Assembly: GCA_000151295.1 (NCBI GenBank)
Contig: GG745356.1
Location: 193,334-257,333 of the forward strand
Reading direction: 5' to 3'
Length of the DNA stretch: 64,000 nt
DNA from: Allomyces macrogynus ATCC 38327
Taxonomy: Eukaryota > Blastocladiomycota > Blastocladiomycetes > Blastocladiales > Blastocladiaceae
The notes beneath the pieces are model-generated. The model was not told the DNA's origin. It saw only the letters and a list, made by a program, of their open reading frames with translations, and ran no database searches. A program made the translations under genes and the position numbers. Positions 44,995 to 56,279 of the stretch are shown here, one piece after another (position 1 is the first letter of the stretch; each line of letters begins with the position of its first letter).

Positions 44995-47900
44995 TCACGC
45001 CGAGTAGTTGTCGTCCGAGTCGCTGGCCGACGACAGCGCCGCCTTACCCCGCCGCGCTGCCGCCGACGACGACGGCCGCGACCCGGCGCGCGAGTTACGC
45101 GCCCCACCAGCGCGCGCCGACGACGACGATCCCGCCGCCGCCGCACCACTGGTGGAAGGCGCCCACTCATCCTCGTCCTCATCATCGCCATCCCCCTGTG
45201 CGACCATGGCGAGCACCTGTGCACGTCCATCATTCACAACCGCCGTCGCGACCTCATCGAGCACGAGCGCGTCGTTATACACATATGACCCCTCCTGGTT
45301 AAACCGGCACGCGTTGGCGCACATCAAATGCACGTCTGCGATAAACGCGGCGAGCGCAGCCTCGGCATCGACGGTCCCGTACTTGCGCGCCTTCATCGCC
45401 ACCTGAATCTCGGCCAACGAAATTGGCTGCGTGATTTCCAGGTAGTACGTCGGGTACTCGCGACGTGACGGCAAGTCGAGGAAGAGGTCGGTCCGCGGAC
45501 GGTCGTCGTCGTCCGGGTCGGTCGACGCGAGCATCGCGTCCACCGCGGCACGCATCACGTCATACGCGCGCTGCACGGGCGGCGCCAGCGGGACCGCCGC
45601 GGGAGCCGGGGCTGCGGCTTTCTTGGCGCGCTTCGGCGGCGGCTGGTCAATGTCGGCGCCCGCCGCGGCAGCAAGGAGTGCAGCCTCGTTGCGCCGTGCT
45701 CCACCGCGCGCGCGCTTGCGGTTCGTCGGCGTCGCCGGGACTGCGGCAGCAGCCATGGCCTCGTCGTCGTTGACCGTGGGCGGCTCAGGCGCAGCGGCGG
45801 CCTTGGCCTTGCTCTTGGCCTTGGTGGCGCCGCGCTTGGACCGGCGTGAGTCGACGACCTGGTCGTACGAGTCGGTCTCGATCGCGTTCACAAACTGTTC
45901 CTCGGTGAGCCCGTCGTCGTAGACGACATCGCGGCGCGAACTGCGCTGACCCTCGACGTTGGCATTCGCTGCGCGCCGCTGCTCCTGGAGCAGTTTCGAC
46001 ATGTCGCGCTTGAACACGTCCGGGAGCTCGGCGTCGGTAATCAATCGCTCGCGCGCCCCCGGCAGACCGAGCAACTGCCCGAGATGCGCCTCCTCGGCGG
46101 CGAGCTGCCGGTCCATTTCGGCAAAAATGGCCACTTCCTCATCTGACCGCGCGAGAATCTCGTTCAGTTCCTCGTTGGTCAAGTCCTCATTCTCCGCGTC
46201 GTCGTCCTTGGACCCGGAGCGGCCCGCGGCCGTATCATTTTCGAGCAACGACCGCAAAAACTGCTCGCGCTCCTCGGCTGTCGACTTGTTGTCGAATTTC
46301 CCGGCCTGAATGACTTTCCCGTCCATGTCGAGCTTGTACTGCGCGCGCGCCAAGATGCGTTCCTCGACCGACCGTTCCGTGATCAGCCGGAAAATGCGCA
46401 CTTCCTTGGTCTGCCCAATCCGGTGCGCGCGGTCCTGCGCCTGCAAGTCCTGGTGCGGGTTCCAATCCGAGTCAAAGATAATCACCGTGTCGGCCGTCTG
46501 CAAGTTGAGCCCGAGCCCACCGGCGCGCGTCGAGAGCAGGAACACGACATAGGGCGAGTCCTTTGCATTGAACACTTTCAGGTGATCCTGCCGGTCCTCG
46601 GCTTTCGTCGACCCGTCGAGCTTGAGGTGCTGGTGGCCGCGGTAGGTCAAGTAATCCGACATGATACTCATGACCTGCGTCATTTGGAAAAACATGAGCA
46701 CGCGGTGGCCTGTCTTGATGAGTTTCGGCAAGATGCGGTCGAGGAGTTCAAACTTGCCGGAGACGCGCCAAATCTGGTCGTCAATCTCGCGCGTCGGCGT
46801 GATCAGGTCCTCGACTTCGTCAAACACAAACGGGTGGTTGCAAATCTTGCGCAACTGCATGACCGTGTTGTTGAGCCCGCGAATCCCGCCGCCCTTGCGC
46901 TCGACGCCCGCCAAGATTGCGCCGTGCTCGGCGACCTGGTCGTAGAGCCGCAATTGCAGCGCCGACAACTTGGTCTTGATCACGCGCTCCACCTTGTCGG
47001 GCAACTCCGACTCGACGTCCTTCTTCAACCGGCGCAAAAGGAACGGGCGCAGCACCTTGTGCAAACGCTTGATGACGAGTAGCGTCTCCTCTTCGGTCAA
47101 CGAGATTTTCTCTTCGCCCGACACGTCGGCGAACGGTGCCGAGAACCAGTCGTCAAACGACGACAACGAGTTGAAGATTTTAGGCAGCACAAAGTTGAGC
47201 AATGCCCAGAGTTCCGGCAAGTTGTTTTGTAACGGCGTGCCCGTCAAAATCAGCCGGTACCGCGACGAGTAGAACTGCGTGAGCGTGATGGACAGCCGCG
47301 ACTGCGCATTCTTCATGCGGTGGCCCTCGTCGATGATCGTGTAGAGCCACTTGACCTTGGAGAGCACGTTCTTTTCGCGAATGATGTACTCGAACGTCGT
47401 CAGCAGCACGTTGAAGTTACCCGTCTTGATCTGCGCGGCCTGCGCCTTGCGTGCCATGGGCGGGCCCTTGAACACGATCGTGCGCAGCGTCGGCGCCCAC
47501 TTTTCAAACTCGAGCGTCCAGTTGGTGATCGTCGAGAGCGGCACAATCACGAGGTAGGGTCCGGGCTGTTTCTTGGCCTCGACGAGGAACGTGACGAGCG
47601 AAATCGTCTGAATCGTCTTGCCGAGCCCCATTTCGTCGGCCAGGATCCCATTGAGCCGGTTGTTGTAGAGCGAGACCATCCATTCGAGCCCGCGCAGCTG
47701 GTACTCCTTGAGCGTGCCACCGACCAGGATCGACGGCTGCTTCAAGATGGTTTCCTGCACGCGGTGCGCCATGCCATAATAGTCGAGCTTGCGCCCGTCC
47801 TCAGTCACAATCACATCGTCCTCGTCAATCTCAGCGGCCTTGGCATCGTCCAACTCGTAATCGACAACGGCCACATTCGTCGCGCCCGGGACGGGCGCCA

Positions 47901-49237
47901 CGCCCGGAATCGCCGGTGCGGCACCGACTTGCGTGCCCGAAATTGCCTCCTTCTGCGACGAGACTGCCTGCGCGAGCGAATCGAGGAACGCGTCCGTCTG
48001 CCGCAGCAAGTGCGTGATGCGCGTATCCTTGGCCTGGTCAATCAGTTTCAGGTAGGCCTCTTCGTCGCCGGCCTTGAGCGCGCGCAAACGTTCCTGCGCG
48101 ATCCGCTGCCGCCGCTCCTTTTCTTCCTTTTCGAGCCGCACGTGCTGCTGCAAGACCGATTTGCCGAGCTTGGCCCACCGGTCCTGCGCCTTTTGGTGGT
48201 AGGCCTTGAGCTTGGTCGCGTGCGTCACGACGGTCGCGAGATAGGCCGCGTGCTTGGCGCGCTCCTTCTTTTCGCGCTCCATGCGCTGCTGCTTTTCGAG
48301 CTTTTCGGTCGTCTTGGGCTCGCGGAAGGACGGGCGCTTGATGCGCTTGAAGGCGTGCCGGTCCGGGCCCGTGAACAGGATCGACGACCGGCGTAGCCCG
48401 TGCAGGACTTCTTCGCGCAACTATCCAATCCCGAAACCGAGTGAGTCAGTGTCATGCGTACCAGCACGTCGCAACTCAGCACCGAATCAACCAAACGCAC
48501 CTGCCGCTGCTTCTCGACCAATTTCAACCCTTTCATCTCAATCAACGCGCGAATCTTGGCATTCGCTGCCTCGGGCCCATCGGGCAAATTACTCGGCAGT
48601 CCCTGCAACTCCTTGACGCGGTTCGCCATCCGCGCCGCAATCCGGCGCTCGCGCTCCTCGTGCACGGCCACCGGATCGATCCCAGCGGGAAGAATACTCG
48701 GCACGAGAAGGCGTTGTCCGGCGACGGTCGGCGGACGCACGACCATCGCCCACGGATCGACAATCGCAATGCGCATGTCCGGCGTGAGCTGCATTTGCGG
48801 CTTGGGCGGCGCCGGGGCCGCGGCCACGGGCGCCGCGGCGGGTTCGGTGTTTGAGGTGGAAGAAGAGGAGGCGGCGGCCTTGGCGGCGGCGGCTTGCAGC
48901 GCCGCTTGTAGTTGCGGCGGGACGGGCATGTTCTTGGAGAGCAGCTGGAAGACCTGCACTTGCAGCTTGAAATGCAGCTGCTGGTCCTCGGTCATGGTCG
49001 CGAGCATCGCAGGCGTCGGCGCGCCGCCGGTAGGTGGTGGGGCCGCGGCGACGGGGGTCGGGGTCGGTGCGGCATCTTGCGGCTGCGGTTGCGCGAGCGG
49101 TTGCGGCGGAAGTTGCGGCTGCGACGGCGGGTGCGCGAGCGCGTGCTGTTGCTGAAGCTGCTGCTGCAGGTGCTGTTGTTGTTGAAGTTGCTGGAGCTGT
49201 TGCTGCTGCTGGAGCTGCTGGAGCTGCTGCGCGTGGA

Positions 49238-49269
<32 letters not shown>

Positions 49270-49609
49270 AGCTGTGACTGTGGGTGCAGCTGCTGCTGCG
49301 CGAACGACTGCTGTTGCTGCTGTTGCTGGAGCTGCTGCTGTTGCTGCTGCTGGTGCAAGTCGCTCTTGGCCTTGAACGCGCGCAGCACCTGCACGATCCT
49401 CGCGTACTCCGGATCGTTGGTCTCGGTGAGCCCCTGCTGCTGCTTGATCTTGAGCACCTGGTTAATTGTCCGAAATTGATCCGGTCAGTGATGGGAACAC
49501 ACGTCAATGGAGCCAATCATCCACACCTGCACGAGCTTGGCAATGTGCGCGGCCGGGTTGGCCATAGCCTGCTGCGCTTGCCCTTGCGACTGCTGCTGCG
49601 GTTGCGCGA

Positions 49610-49649
<40 letters not shown>

Positions 49650-49781
49650 CTGCTGTTGCTGTTGTTGCTGCAGGAATTGCTGCTGCACGTGCGGCGGGAA
49701 CTGGTGCAGCGGCGGCGCAGCCGTGGCGGGCGGTGCGATGCCCGACAGCGGTGGTGGTGCCGACGGGAAGGTTGGGTCCAT
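44995..49781 (-). CDS. SNF2: SWI/SNF- or RSC-type chromatin remodelling ATPase (Snf2/Sth1/BRG1)
   Basis: Exons are 49527-49781, 48501-49457 and 44995-48420, 1545 residues. Order: Pro/Gln-rich N-terminus with a long polyGln region (about residues 115-205, CAG/CAA-rich), HSA domain (REKKERAKHAAYLATVVTHA) near 455, SNF2 ATPase with Walker A DEMGLGKTIQT near 670 and DEGH (IIDEGHRMKN), helicase C-lobe (LSTRAGGLGLNLQTADTVII, DRAHRIGQTKEVRI), SnAC-like acidic region, and a C-terminal bromodomain (REYPTYYLEITQPISLAEIQ, CRFNQEGSYVYNDALVLDEV). This full set identifies the BRG1/Snf2/Sth1 class. Role: ATP-driven nucleosome sliding and eviction in the nucleus; the bromodomain reads acetyl-lysine. Which of Snf2 or Sth1 it is cannot be decided. 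Introns of 69 and 80 nt keep phase. Divergent from SGF29. Confidence 0.96.
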
Positions 49782-50134
49782 GGGGAACGGGTGGTGCGCG
49801 GGCCGGGGGCAGGGACGGGGGCGTTGCGCGCCACGGGGGGTCGCGCTGCGGTAAGTTGGCGGTTGGTCTGCCCGTGGTTTGGTGGTTGGCGACGGTCGTC
49901 TGCGGGGTCCACGCCGGTGAAAGGCGCGCGCGCGGCGGGACGACCACGGAGAGGCACTTGGGGTTGATGTCAGGTGCGTACCATGCCACGACTGTCGGCT
50001 GGGGGCTGAGGCGTCTGCGTCCTCCCCCACGGTCCGGCGCCGCTGCCGCACGTCGTCCACGATTGTGCCCCTGATTCCGGGCACGGCATTCCCTGCAGCC
50101 GCCCGCACTGCAACGCAACCGGCCAGTCCCAGCC
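49782..50134. promoter_or_regulatory. Divergent promoter region SNF2 / SGF29
   Basis: 353 nt between two outward start codons, both genes encoding chromatin regulators. GC-rich without a TATA box. Both promoters must lie here, so shared control is likely. Confidence 0.55.
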
Positions 50135-51161
50135 ATGTCCTCGAACCCGGCCTCGGCCGCCGCGCACATGCGCCACTGGACCGCGGCGCGCGTACACTTT
50201 CTGCAAATCGACGACCTGCGCGACGCCGAGGAAAAACACCTGCAACGCGCTGCTGCGCTCCACTTGCAACTCGCACGCGCCCCGCCGCCGCACGATCTTG
50301 AGAAATGGGACGAACTGCTCGCGACTTACCGCGCGACGCTCGCCAAGGTCCGAGACGAGCAGCGGCACTTGCAGCAGGCACAGGACGCGCTCGCCGCATT
50401 ACGTGCGCCAACGGCCGTCGGTGGGAGGCCAGGAAGCGCGAGTGAGCGTTCGGGGTCAGCGGGGTCGGTGCAGGCGACGGTGGTGGTGCCCACGATTGGG
50501 AGGCATTTCAGGCATCCCGGGTCGGAGGTCAAGCGGCCAAAGCTGTTCGTTTGGGGGCCTCCATCGATGCGCGCGTTGTGAAGAAGCACAACGCTGATGC
50601 AGTGCGCTCGCCGACGTAGCAAATTCCCCAACATTGTCGTGGGCCCGGGCACCAACGTGGCCGTGCACACCATGGTCGACGGCCAGCACGCATGGATCTG
50701 GGCGATTGTTAAGACGGTGAAGAACGGGCTCTACGAGGTGGCCGATATCGAGAACGAGTCGTACGTGACGCGGTCACTCTCATCCTCGCACACGGCACGT
50801 TTGATCCTGACCACCGGTCCTCGGCAGACCCGCATTTTCCGTGACCGAACACGACATTATCCCGCTCCCGCCGCCAAACTACCCAGACTTCCCGCAAGGT
50901 TGCACGGTCATGGCGTGTTACCCCGACACGACCGCGTTCTACAAGGCGGTCGTTGTCGCGCCGCCGAAAGTGCGTGTTTCCGACTTCATCTTGTCTCACC
51001 GCGACGTGTCGCATCTCACAGTGCGTCGAACCGATTTGTAGAAAGGCTCGCCGGAACCCATGTACCAAATCCAGTTCTTTGACGACGACAATGTGCCGTT
51101 CCGCAATGTGCCCAAGACACATGTCACGCAGTACGTGAGCGACAAGATTGATCGCATGTGA
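50135..51161 (+). CDS. SGF29: SAGA-associated factor 29 (Sgf29), tandem Tudor protein
   Basis: Exons are 50135-50548, 50603-50760, 50828-50969 and 51042-51161, 277 residues. The N-terminus is a coiled coil (LRDAEEKHLQRAAALHLQLA). The C-terminal tandem Tudor part is VGPGTNVAVHTMVDGQHAWI, NGLYEVADIENE, TEHDIIPLPPP, GCTVMACYPDTTAFYKAVVV and MYQIQFFDDDNVPFRNVPKT, matching Sgf29 in order (the YxVxDxE and YPxTTxFYxA blocks are diagnostic). Family role: binds H3K4me2/3 and tethers the SAGA acetyltransferase. Three introns of 54, 67 and 72 nt were placed from signals and family alignment. The first (GTTTGG...GATGCAG) is the least certain and could shift a few linker residues. Confidence 0.93.
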
Positions 51162-51263
51162 GGTGGGTCTAGGACTTCGTCGCGGTCGATCGGCGTGTCT
51201 CGCTCCGTCTTTGTACATAAAAATACACATCTCGCAAATATCGACCAAACCGTGTTTTACTTC

Positions 51264-51899
51264 TCACTTGGCCTCCTCCGCAACCACCACCTGCGCGACC
51301 TCGACGCCCGCGGCCGCGAGCGCCAACGGCTTCCTTGGTCCCACCGTCACCGTTATCGCCGCGTCAGCGTCCATGGCAACCGCAACTCGTTTCGCGGCCT
51401 CGGCGACGACCGTCTCGCCCACATCCCCTACCTCCTCCTCCACCTCCTCTTCCTCTTCCCTCTCCCCCTCACTCCTCTCCCCTTCTTCGTCGTCCTCACC
51501 CAACGCCCCCAACAACGCATCCAACTGCGCATTCAATGCATCAAACCGGCCATCCAACACCCCGAGCCACTCGTCGGCCGACTCCATCGCCTGCAGTAAC
51601 TCGGCCACGTCCATTAACGCCGCGTCGCTCGTCGTGTCGGGTACCACCTCAATCCGATCTTCGTGTACCGCGTCGAGGTCGAGCGCGGACGCACGGTCGA
51701 GCACCGCGCTGCGCAGCGATTCGAGTTCGCGGTTCAGGTCGGCGAGAGTCAGCGTGTTGGCGGACGCGGGGACGCGCGGGGCCCACAGGTCGTCGTCGGT
51801 GGTGGAGGTGGCGACGGGCGCGGGCACGGGGGTGGGGTCGTGGGTGCAGCGCGGCGCGCCGGCAGGGGTGGTGGAGGACGAGGGCGTGTTGGAGAGCAT
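51264..51899 (-). CDS. Small acidic coiled-coil protein of unknown function
   Basis: A single exon of 211 residues from ATG 51899. After a Ser/Thr/Pro leader come two helical segments: TLADLNRELESLRSAVLDRA and DVAELLQAMESADEWLGVLD running into GRFDALNAQLDALLGALG. These have heptad-like spacing. An acidic run (EREEEEEVEEEVGDVGE) and a Val/Ala-rich tail follow. The size and paired helices recall small subunits of BLOC-1/BORC-type complexes, but I see no diagnostic motif, so the function is open. It lies head-to-head with RPS8 and tail-to-tail with SGF29, with about 100 nt between stops. Confidence 0.65.
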   Translation of the reverse strand: MLSNTPSSSTTPAGAPRCTHDPTPVPAPVATSTTDDDLWAPRVPASANTLTLADLNRELESLRSAVLDRASALDLDAVHEDRIEVVPDTTSDAALMDVAELLQAMESADEWLGVLDGRFDALNAQLDALLGALGEDDEEGERSEGEREEEEEVEEEVGDVGETVVAEAAKRVAVAMDADAAITVTVGPRKPLALAAAGVEVAQVVVAEEAK

Positions 51900-52292
51900 G
51901 GTTGGTCGTGCGGGTTGACTGCGGTCGAGATCGGAATGCAGCGCCGGATTGGAGTGGGGGCAGCTTCTGGCCGGAGCTTGATGTTGGGCGGCGGATGGAG
52001 CGTGTCGTCGAGCAGCGGGGCAGCTTGTCGCCGTGGATCGAGTGCGGGGGTGCGGCGAGCTTGTCGAGTTCGGTTGAGGAGCGATCGTTGCGCCGTGCTG
52101 GATGAGTTTGCGCTTGGTGCGGTATGAGACGCGGTGTCGTGATCCGCCTCCTGCCTGCCACACCTCTCCATGGATCACATGCCGCAAATCACCTTGAGCT
52201 ACCGTGCAACGCAGCTCCAGCTTGCAGCCCAGCATCGCCAGCTTTTGAAACTTCCTCTTCCCAAGTTGGTCGACAACGCCGACTAGTCAACC
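51900..52292. promoter_or_regulatory. Divergent promoter region, coiled-coil gene / RPS8
   Basis: 393 nt between outward start codons. It should hold the RPS8 promoter. No conserved ORF or specific site is identified. Confidence 0.5.
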
Positions 52293-53548
52293 ATGGGTAC
52301 GGGGAGCCCACCATCTTCCCCGCCGAACCGAAACCGAAACCGCCACCACCACCACCACCACCACCGCCATGCGCCCGCCCGGCCCGTTGCCGAAATCGTC
52401 GTCTCTAAAATGGCCGTCGTTGTCGCCATCTTGCTGCAACAATTTGCTCGCCCACCGAAACGGATGGACCACCGTGACCACCCCTGCATCGCACTCGAAA
52501 CGACCGCCATTCCCGACGTGAACGCACTTATTCCGCTCGCAGCTATGCGAAATCCTGCTCGGCACTCGATTTTGCCGGTTTGGTGAGCTCACGGTCGAGT
52601 TGCGGCCTCATTTCGGCGTCGTTCGCGGCGTGGTCATTCTCGTTTCGGCGGCTGCCATCACGATTTTGTGATCTCAACGGCAACCTCGTAACGGCCATTT
52701 CGACGGCTCCTGCACCCCTCTTGTAACGACGACGATTTTCGGCCCACAGCGCTCGACTCGGTGGTGGTTTGGTGGTTTTCGGCGGCGGAGCACGCCCTTG
52801 CCACTTCACTCTGAGCACTCAAGCTCACGCCCGGTTTCTCTCCCTGTCGCGCAGGTATCTCTCGTGACTCCCGCCACAAGCGCGCCCATACGGGTGCCAA
52901 GCGCGCCCAGTACCGCAAGAAGCGGAAGTTCGAGCTTGGTCGTCAGCCGGCGAACACCAAGATTGGTGTGACGCGCGTGCACCACGTGCGCGTCCGCGGT
53001 GGCAACACCAAGTTCCGTGCCCTCCGTCTCGACACGGGCAACTTCTCGTGGGGCTCGGAGGCGACGACGCGCAAGACGCGTATTCTCGACGTTGTCTACA
53101 ACGCCTCGAACAACGAGCTGGTCCGCACCAAGACGCTCGTCAAGGGGTGCGTTTTGATTTGGGGCCCTAGACTGGAAATGGTGTCATGAACGAGATGGCT
53201 GAATTGGTTGTTTTCCTCCCTCGTAGCGCCATTGTTGAGATCGACGCGACCCCTTACCGCCAGTGGTACGAGGCGCACTACGCGACCCCGCTCGGCCGCA
53301 AGTCGAAGAAGGGTGCGGAGCAGGCCGAGGAGGAGATCAACAAGGCGCGGTCGTCGCGTGTCCAGCGTAAGGTGGATGCTCGCCAGGCGAACGCCAAGGT
53401 CGACCCGCATCTCGAGCAGCAGTTTGCCAAGGGCCGTCTGATTGCCGCGATCGCGTCGCGTCCTGGCCAGTCGGGCCGCGCTGACGGGTACATTCTCGAG
53501 GGCAAGGAGCTCGAGTTCTACCTGCGCAAGATCACCAGCAAGCGCTAA
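52293..53548 (+). CDS. RPS8: 40S ribosomal protein S8 (eS8)
   Basis: Exons are 52293-52296 (only ATGG), 52855-53146 and 53227-53548, 205 residues. The proposed first intron is 558 nt (GTACGG...GCGCAG) and restores the conserved start [11 protein letters not shown]; no other upstream ATG provides this. The rest is textbook eS8: [100 protein letters not shown]. Role: small-subunit structural protein. A minimal first coding exon with a long first intron is common in fungal ribosomal protein genes. The second intron is 80 nt. Family identity is certain; the first exon is inferred. Confidence 0.96.
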
Positions 53549-53988
53549 TTTGTGGGTGTCTTTGGTGGAATACAGCGTTGAGTGGGCCATTTATTTGTTC
53601 GGCTGTTGGCCGAGATGCAATTGTTGTGTTCAGGCTTTCAGCTTTCAGCGCGCCGGAAGGACGATTAGGCTGGATTCACACTTCCTGTCCTGTTTGTGAA
53701 AGATGGTATGCTTTCAAAGGCTCCGCGACTGTCGTGGTTTCATCCACTACTTGGTTCCACGTGCCATCGCACACCGTGCAATCTAGGAACCAGGAACTGA
53801 TCGTGGAACATTCAGGCCACACCTTCAACATTTGTTTCACGACCTGGACGTCGTGAACTATCGAACCCAAGAGCAACCCACGAGCACAGCTTCTTGCGCT
53901 TTGCTGGTGCGCCGACCCAACGCTCCAGTCCATCCATGGTCGTGGACATAGCTCGTTCCCTCTCCCTCCCTCCCTCTTCCTGTGGTAT
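53549..53988. other. Intergenic, no gene seen
   Basis: About 440 nt of RPS8 3' sequence and the upstream region of the next gene. CT-rich just before 53989. A signal-peptide exon for the next gene could lie here, but none is convincing. Confidence 0.4.
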
Positions 53989-54814
53989 ATGGTGTCCTTT
54001 GGCGCAGGTGTTGGATCGGTCTCCAACACGTACAAGGTCACGTCGACCGGCGAGTCGTGCCTGGTTGTGACCGACTCGTTCTGCCTTGGCGAGCAGTATG
54101 AGGTGACGATCAATGGGCAAGTCAAGGGTCCGTAAATACCGACGTAAATCGGCAAGGTCGAGGCTCAAGTGGTTCAGGACGGATGGATGATTGGACGCGA
54201 TTTGTTATGCCCACCCATTTGCTGTTCCAAACACACCCAGCACCGACTGCACGGGTCGTACCGAAGGTGGAGACACTGCCTATGCCATGGCCGGCTTCTC
54301 GAAAGGGCTCTTCCCAATCGAGTCGGCCGGCACGTTGGAGATTGTGGTCAAAATGGTCGCGGCAGGCATGGGGCTGAAAGCCGCCTACATCAAGCTCAAG
54401 TCTGGGCCAGTACACTTTTTTTTTTTGGGCACCCGCTCATTCGTCACTTTTCGTGACGGTCGTACGCAGAATGGACCAACCCCAATCTCTCCTCTTCAAT
54501 TTTCCTAGTGCTTCGAGCCGAAATACAAGGTCGTGACGGCTGCGGGCAAGGTGCGCACGCGTGCTGCAGCAGCAGCAGCGTGCCAGGCGCAGGGCCGCGT
54601 GCTGGCCCCCATCACGTCCGCGAACATGAACGACGTGCTCAAGGTCGTGCGCGCGAGCCCGGACGTCAACTTGACGGTCTTTGACTCGGTCATCATTGAT
54701 TCGTGGAATGGCGATTCGTATGTGGGCATTGACCTCGAGCTCGTCGTCTCCAAGTTTGGTGCCTCGGTGTCGATGCTCGTCTTCCCGGGCTACCCGCTGA
54801 GCGCCTTGACCTAA
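53989..54814 (+). CDS. Probable secreted/cell-surface protein with a C-terminal SWNGDxY domain
   Basis: Exons are 53989-54131, 54241-54409 and 54509-54814, 205 residues from the first usable ATG. Introns are 109 nt (GTAAAT...CACCCAG) and 99 nt (GTACAC, an 11-T tract, TTTCCTAG). The N-terminal part has paired Cys and beta-strand spacing (SCLVVTDSFCLGEQYEVTIN; TDCTGRTEGGDTAYAMAGFS; KGLFPIESAGTLEIVVKMVA). The C-terminal part is AAAACQAQGRVLAPITSANM, then VIIDSWNGDSYVGIDLEL. From memory, the same two-part layout occurs in extracellular proteins of mucoromycete and chytrid-type fungi. No signal peptide is visible from this ATG, so a first exon may be missing. Function is unknown; a wall-associated or carbohydrate-binding role is inference. 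Confidence 0.75.
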
Positions 54815-55007
54815 ACTGCCGCCGTGGCGGGATGAGACGAGGATGGGCTATCGGGATTTGAACGGCGTTGCCAGCGCGTGAGTGGTTGCTCGCTTGTCGA
54901 TTGTATGAGTTTGGAATACATGCATCGTTTGATGGCAAATGATCTCGGTCGTTGCCCGCGCGAGGCCGGCCGCTGCGATAGTGCTGTTGCGACCCACCAT
55001 CCAAGGC

Positions 55008-55508
55008 GACAGCAATCGTCGACTCGATCAGACACCATCAGCTCAGTCCCGACCGCGACAGCGGGTCTGCAACTCCTCCATAGACCATGGGCCACGTTTC
55101 GGCCTTGATCTCGACTGTGTTCGGGACGCGCACACATGGCCAGAGCACCAGAGCGCCAGATCTGCAAGCCCAATGCGCGACGATTACGACCACGACCAGG
55201 GCCGGGTTGATGCGACCATTCTGAGCGCAATGTCGCGCTCCACCACCACCGCCGCGAGCACCAAAGATCAAGGCGCCAACCCATTCGCGACTGCTTGCAA
55301 CATTCTTGCAGTGCACACGCGTGAACGGTTGACTGGTGTCGCGATCCTGTCGAACGACTTGGCCGCAGCATCAGCAGTTGCAGGCGCAGAGAACCCGCAT
55401 TCCAATCATGAGTTCGCCGATGCCGAGGCGATCGACCGCGCTGAACACCACACTCATATTTCAGAATGGGCTACCCGACACTCATTCGGGCATGGCAATC
55501 TGTTGTGA
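55008..55508 (+). pseudogene. Partial copy of the 58.25-58.70 kb segment (local family)
   Basis: The DNA from about 55008 matches the segment from about 58250: both contain CGTCGACTCGATCAG, then CATxGACCATGG and an ATCTC-ACxGTGTT-GGG block. An ORF from ATG 55173 (MRDDYDHDQGRVDATI) runs 111 residues and shares blocks with the 58 kb copy: DQGANPFATACNILAVH here against TQGINPSASARNIFAVH there, and AEAIDRA against AEAIDRS. The copy stops near 55508 and lacks the downstream body of the family. Most likely a truncated duplicate; expression as a small protein cannot be excluded. Confidence 0.6.
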
Positions 55509-56279
55509 GACAGTGATCAAGGAGCTCTTTCAAGTGCTCGATCTGGGTTCGACTCCCGGTCAGCGCGAATATACCCTTTCGTCTTCTCGTAAATAGACGC
55601 GGCAAAGTCTGAGCTCTGGTAACGACATTTTTGGTCCTTTTTGTAGGCATTGATTTCGACAGTGAGCGCCATTGCAACTGTCAACCACAAAAGTCATCGC
55701 ACCACAGCAATAGGTAGTTATCTCGTTGCTCTAGGTATTTCTCTCGCTGCTCTCAGCTCGATCGCGTCATGAAAGTGTAAACTGATGTTTCACTGGCCTC
55801 GCCTGCTGCTCGTGCTGCTGCCAGCACGGATGGGGAAGGCAGGAATCAATGTCGCATGTGACCAGCCTCTCACATGCATAGTTCGACCATCAGAAAGAAC
55901 GATTTTGACATTCAAAATCACGCTGCGGTTCATGGTCACTCCGCAGATCATTTCGTCCTGTCGGAGTTCGTTGCCCGGAAAAGGGCTAAAAGCTTTGAGC
56001 ACATTGTTCTTCATCTGTTCGCAAGGCCGCCAGCAAGCTATGTATACCAATCAAGTATAAGAACAATGCAAAGCATAGAGCGCGCCCCACACACAAATCA
56101 AGAGCGACCGAGAGTTGGATGAGATCCTTGACAAGTTGATCAACATGCAATGCGAAATCAATGCGCAAGAGTCCCAAGAAGCAAGCACATGTGCTGTCAG
56201 TGTATTCACATCCATACAAACAAGATCTGCAACCACTTCGCTTAGACACTGCACGACCACGCACTTCACCACAAGCAAG
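55509..56279. other. Low-GC region with a weak Hsp70-like remnant
   Basis: About 770 nt of AT-richer DNA. A leftward ORF at 55790-56050 (FSPFPGNELRQDEMICGVTM inside) may be the decayed C-terminal part of the broken Hsp70-like gene to its right, by weak resemblance to the 62814-63286 exon. Nothing else is supported. Confidence 0.35.

Noticed and set aside
47320..48396. 358-codon rightward ORF rich in Arg, Leu and His
   Set aside because: Antisense shadow of the SNF2 exon, which has firm motifs.
49140..49400. CTG/GCTG repeat tract as a stand-alone satellite
   Set aside because: It is the coding polyGln tract of the SNF2 gene on the minus strand, so it is described there.
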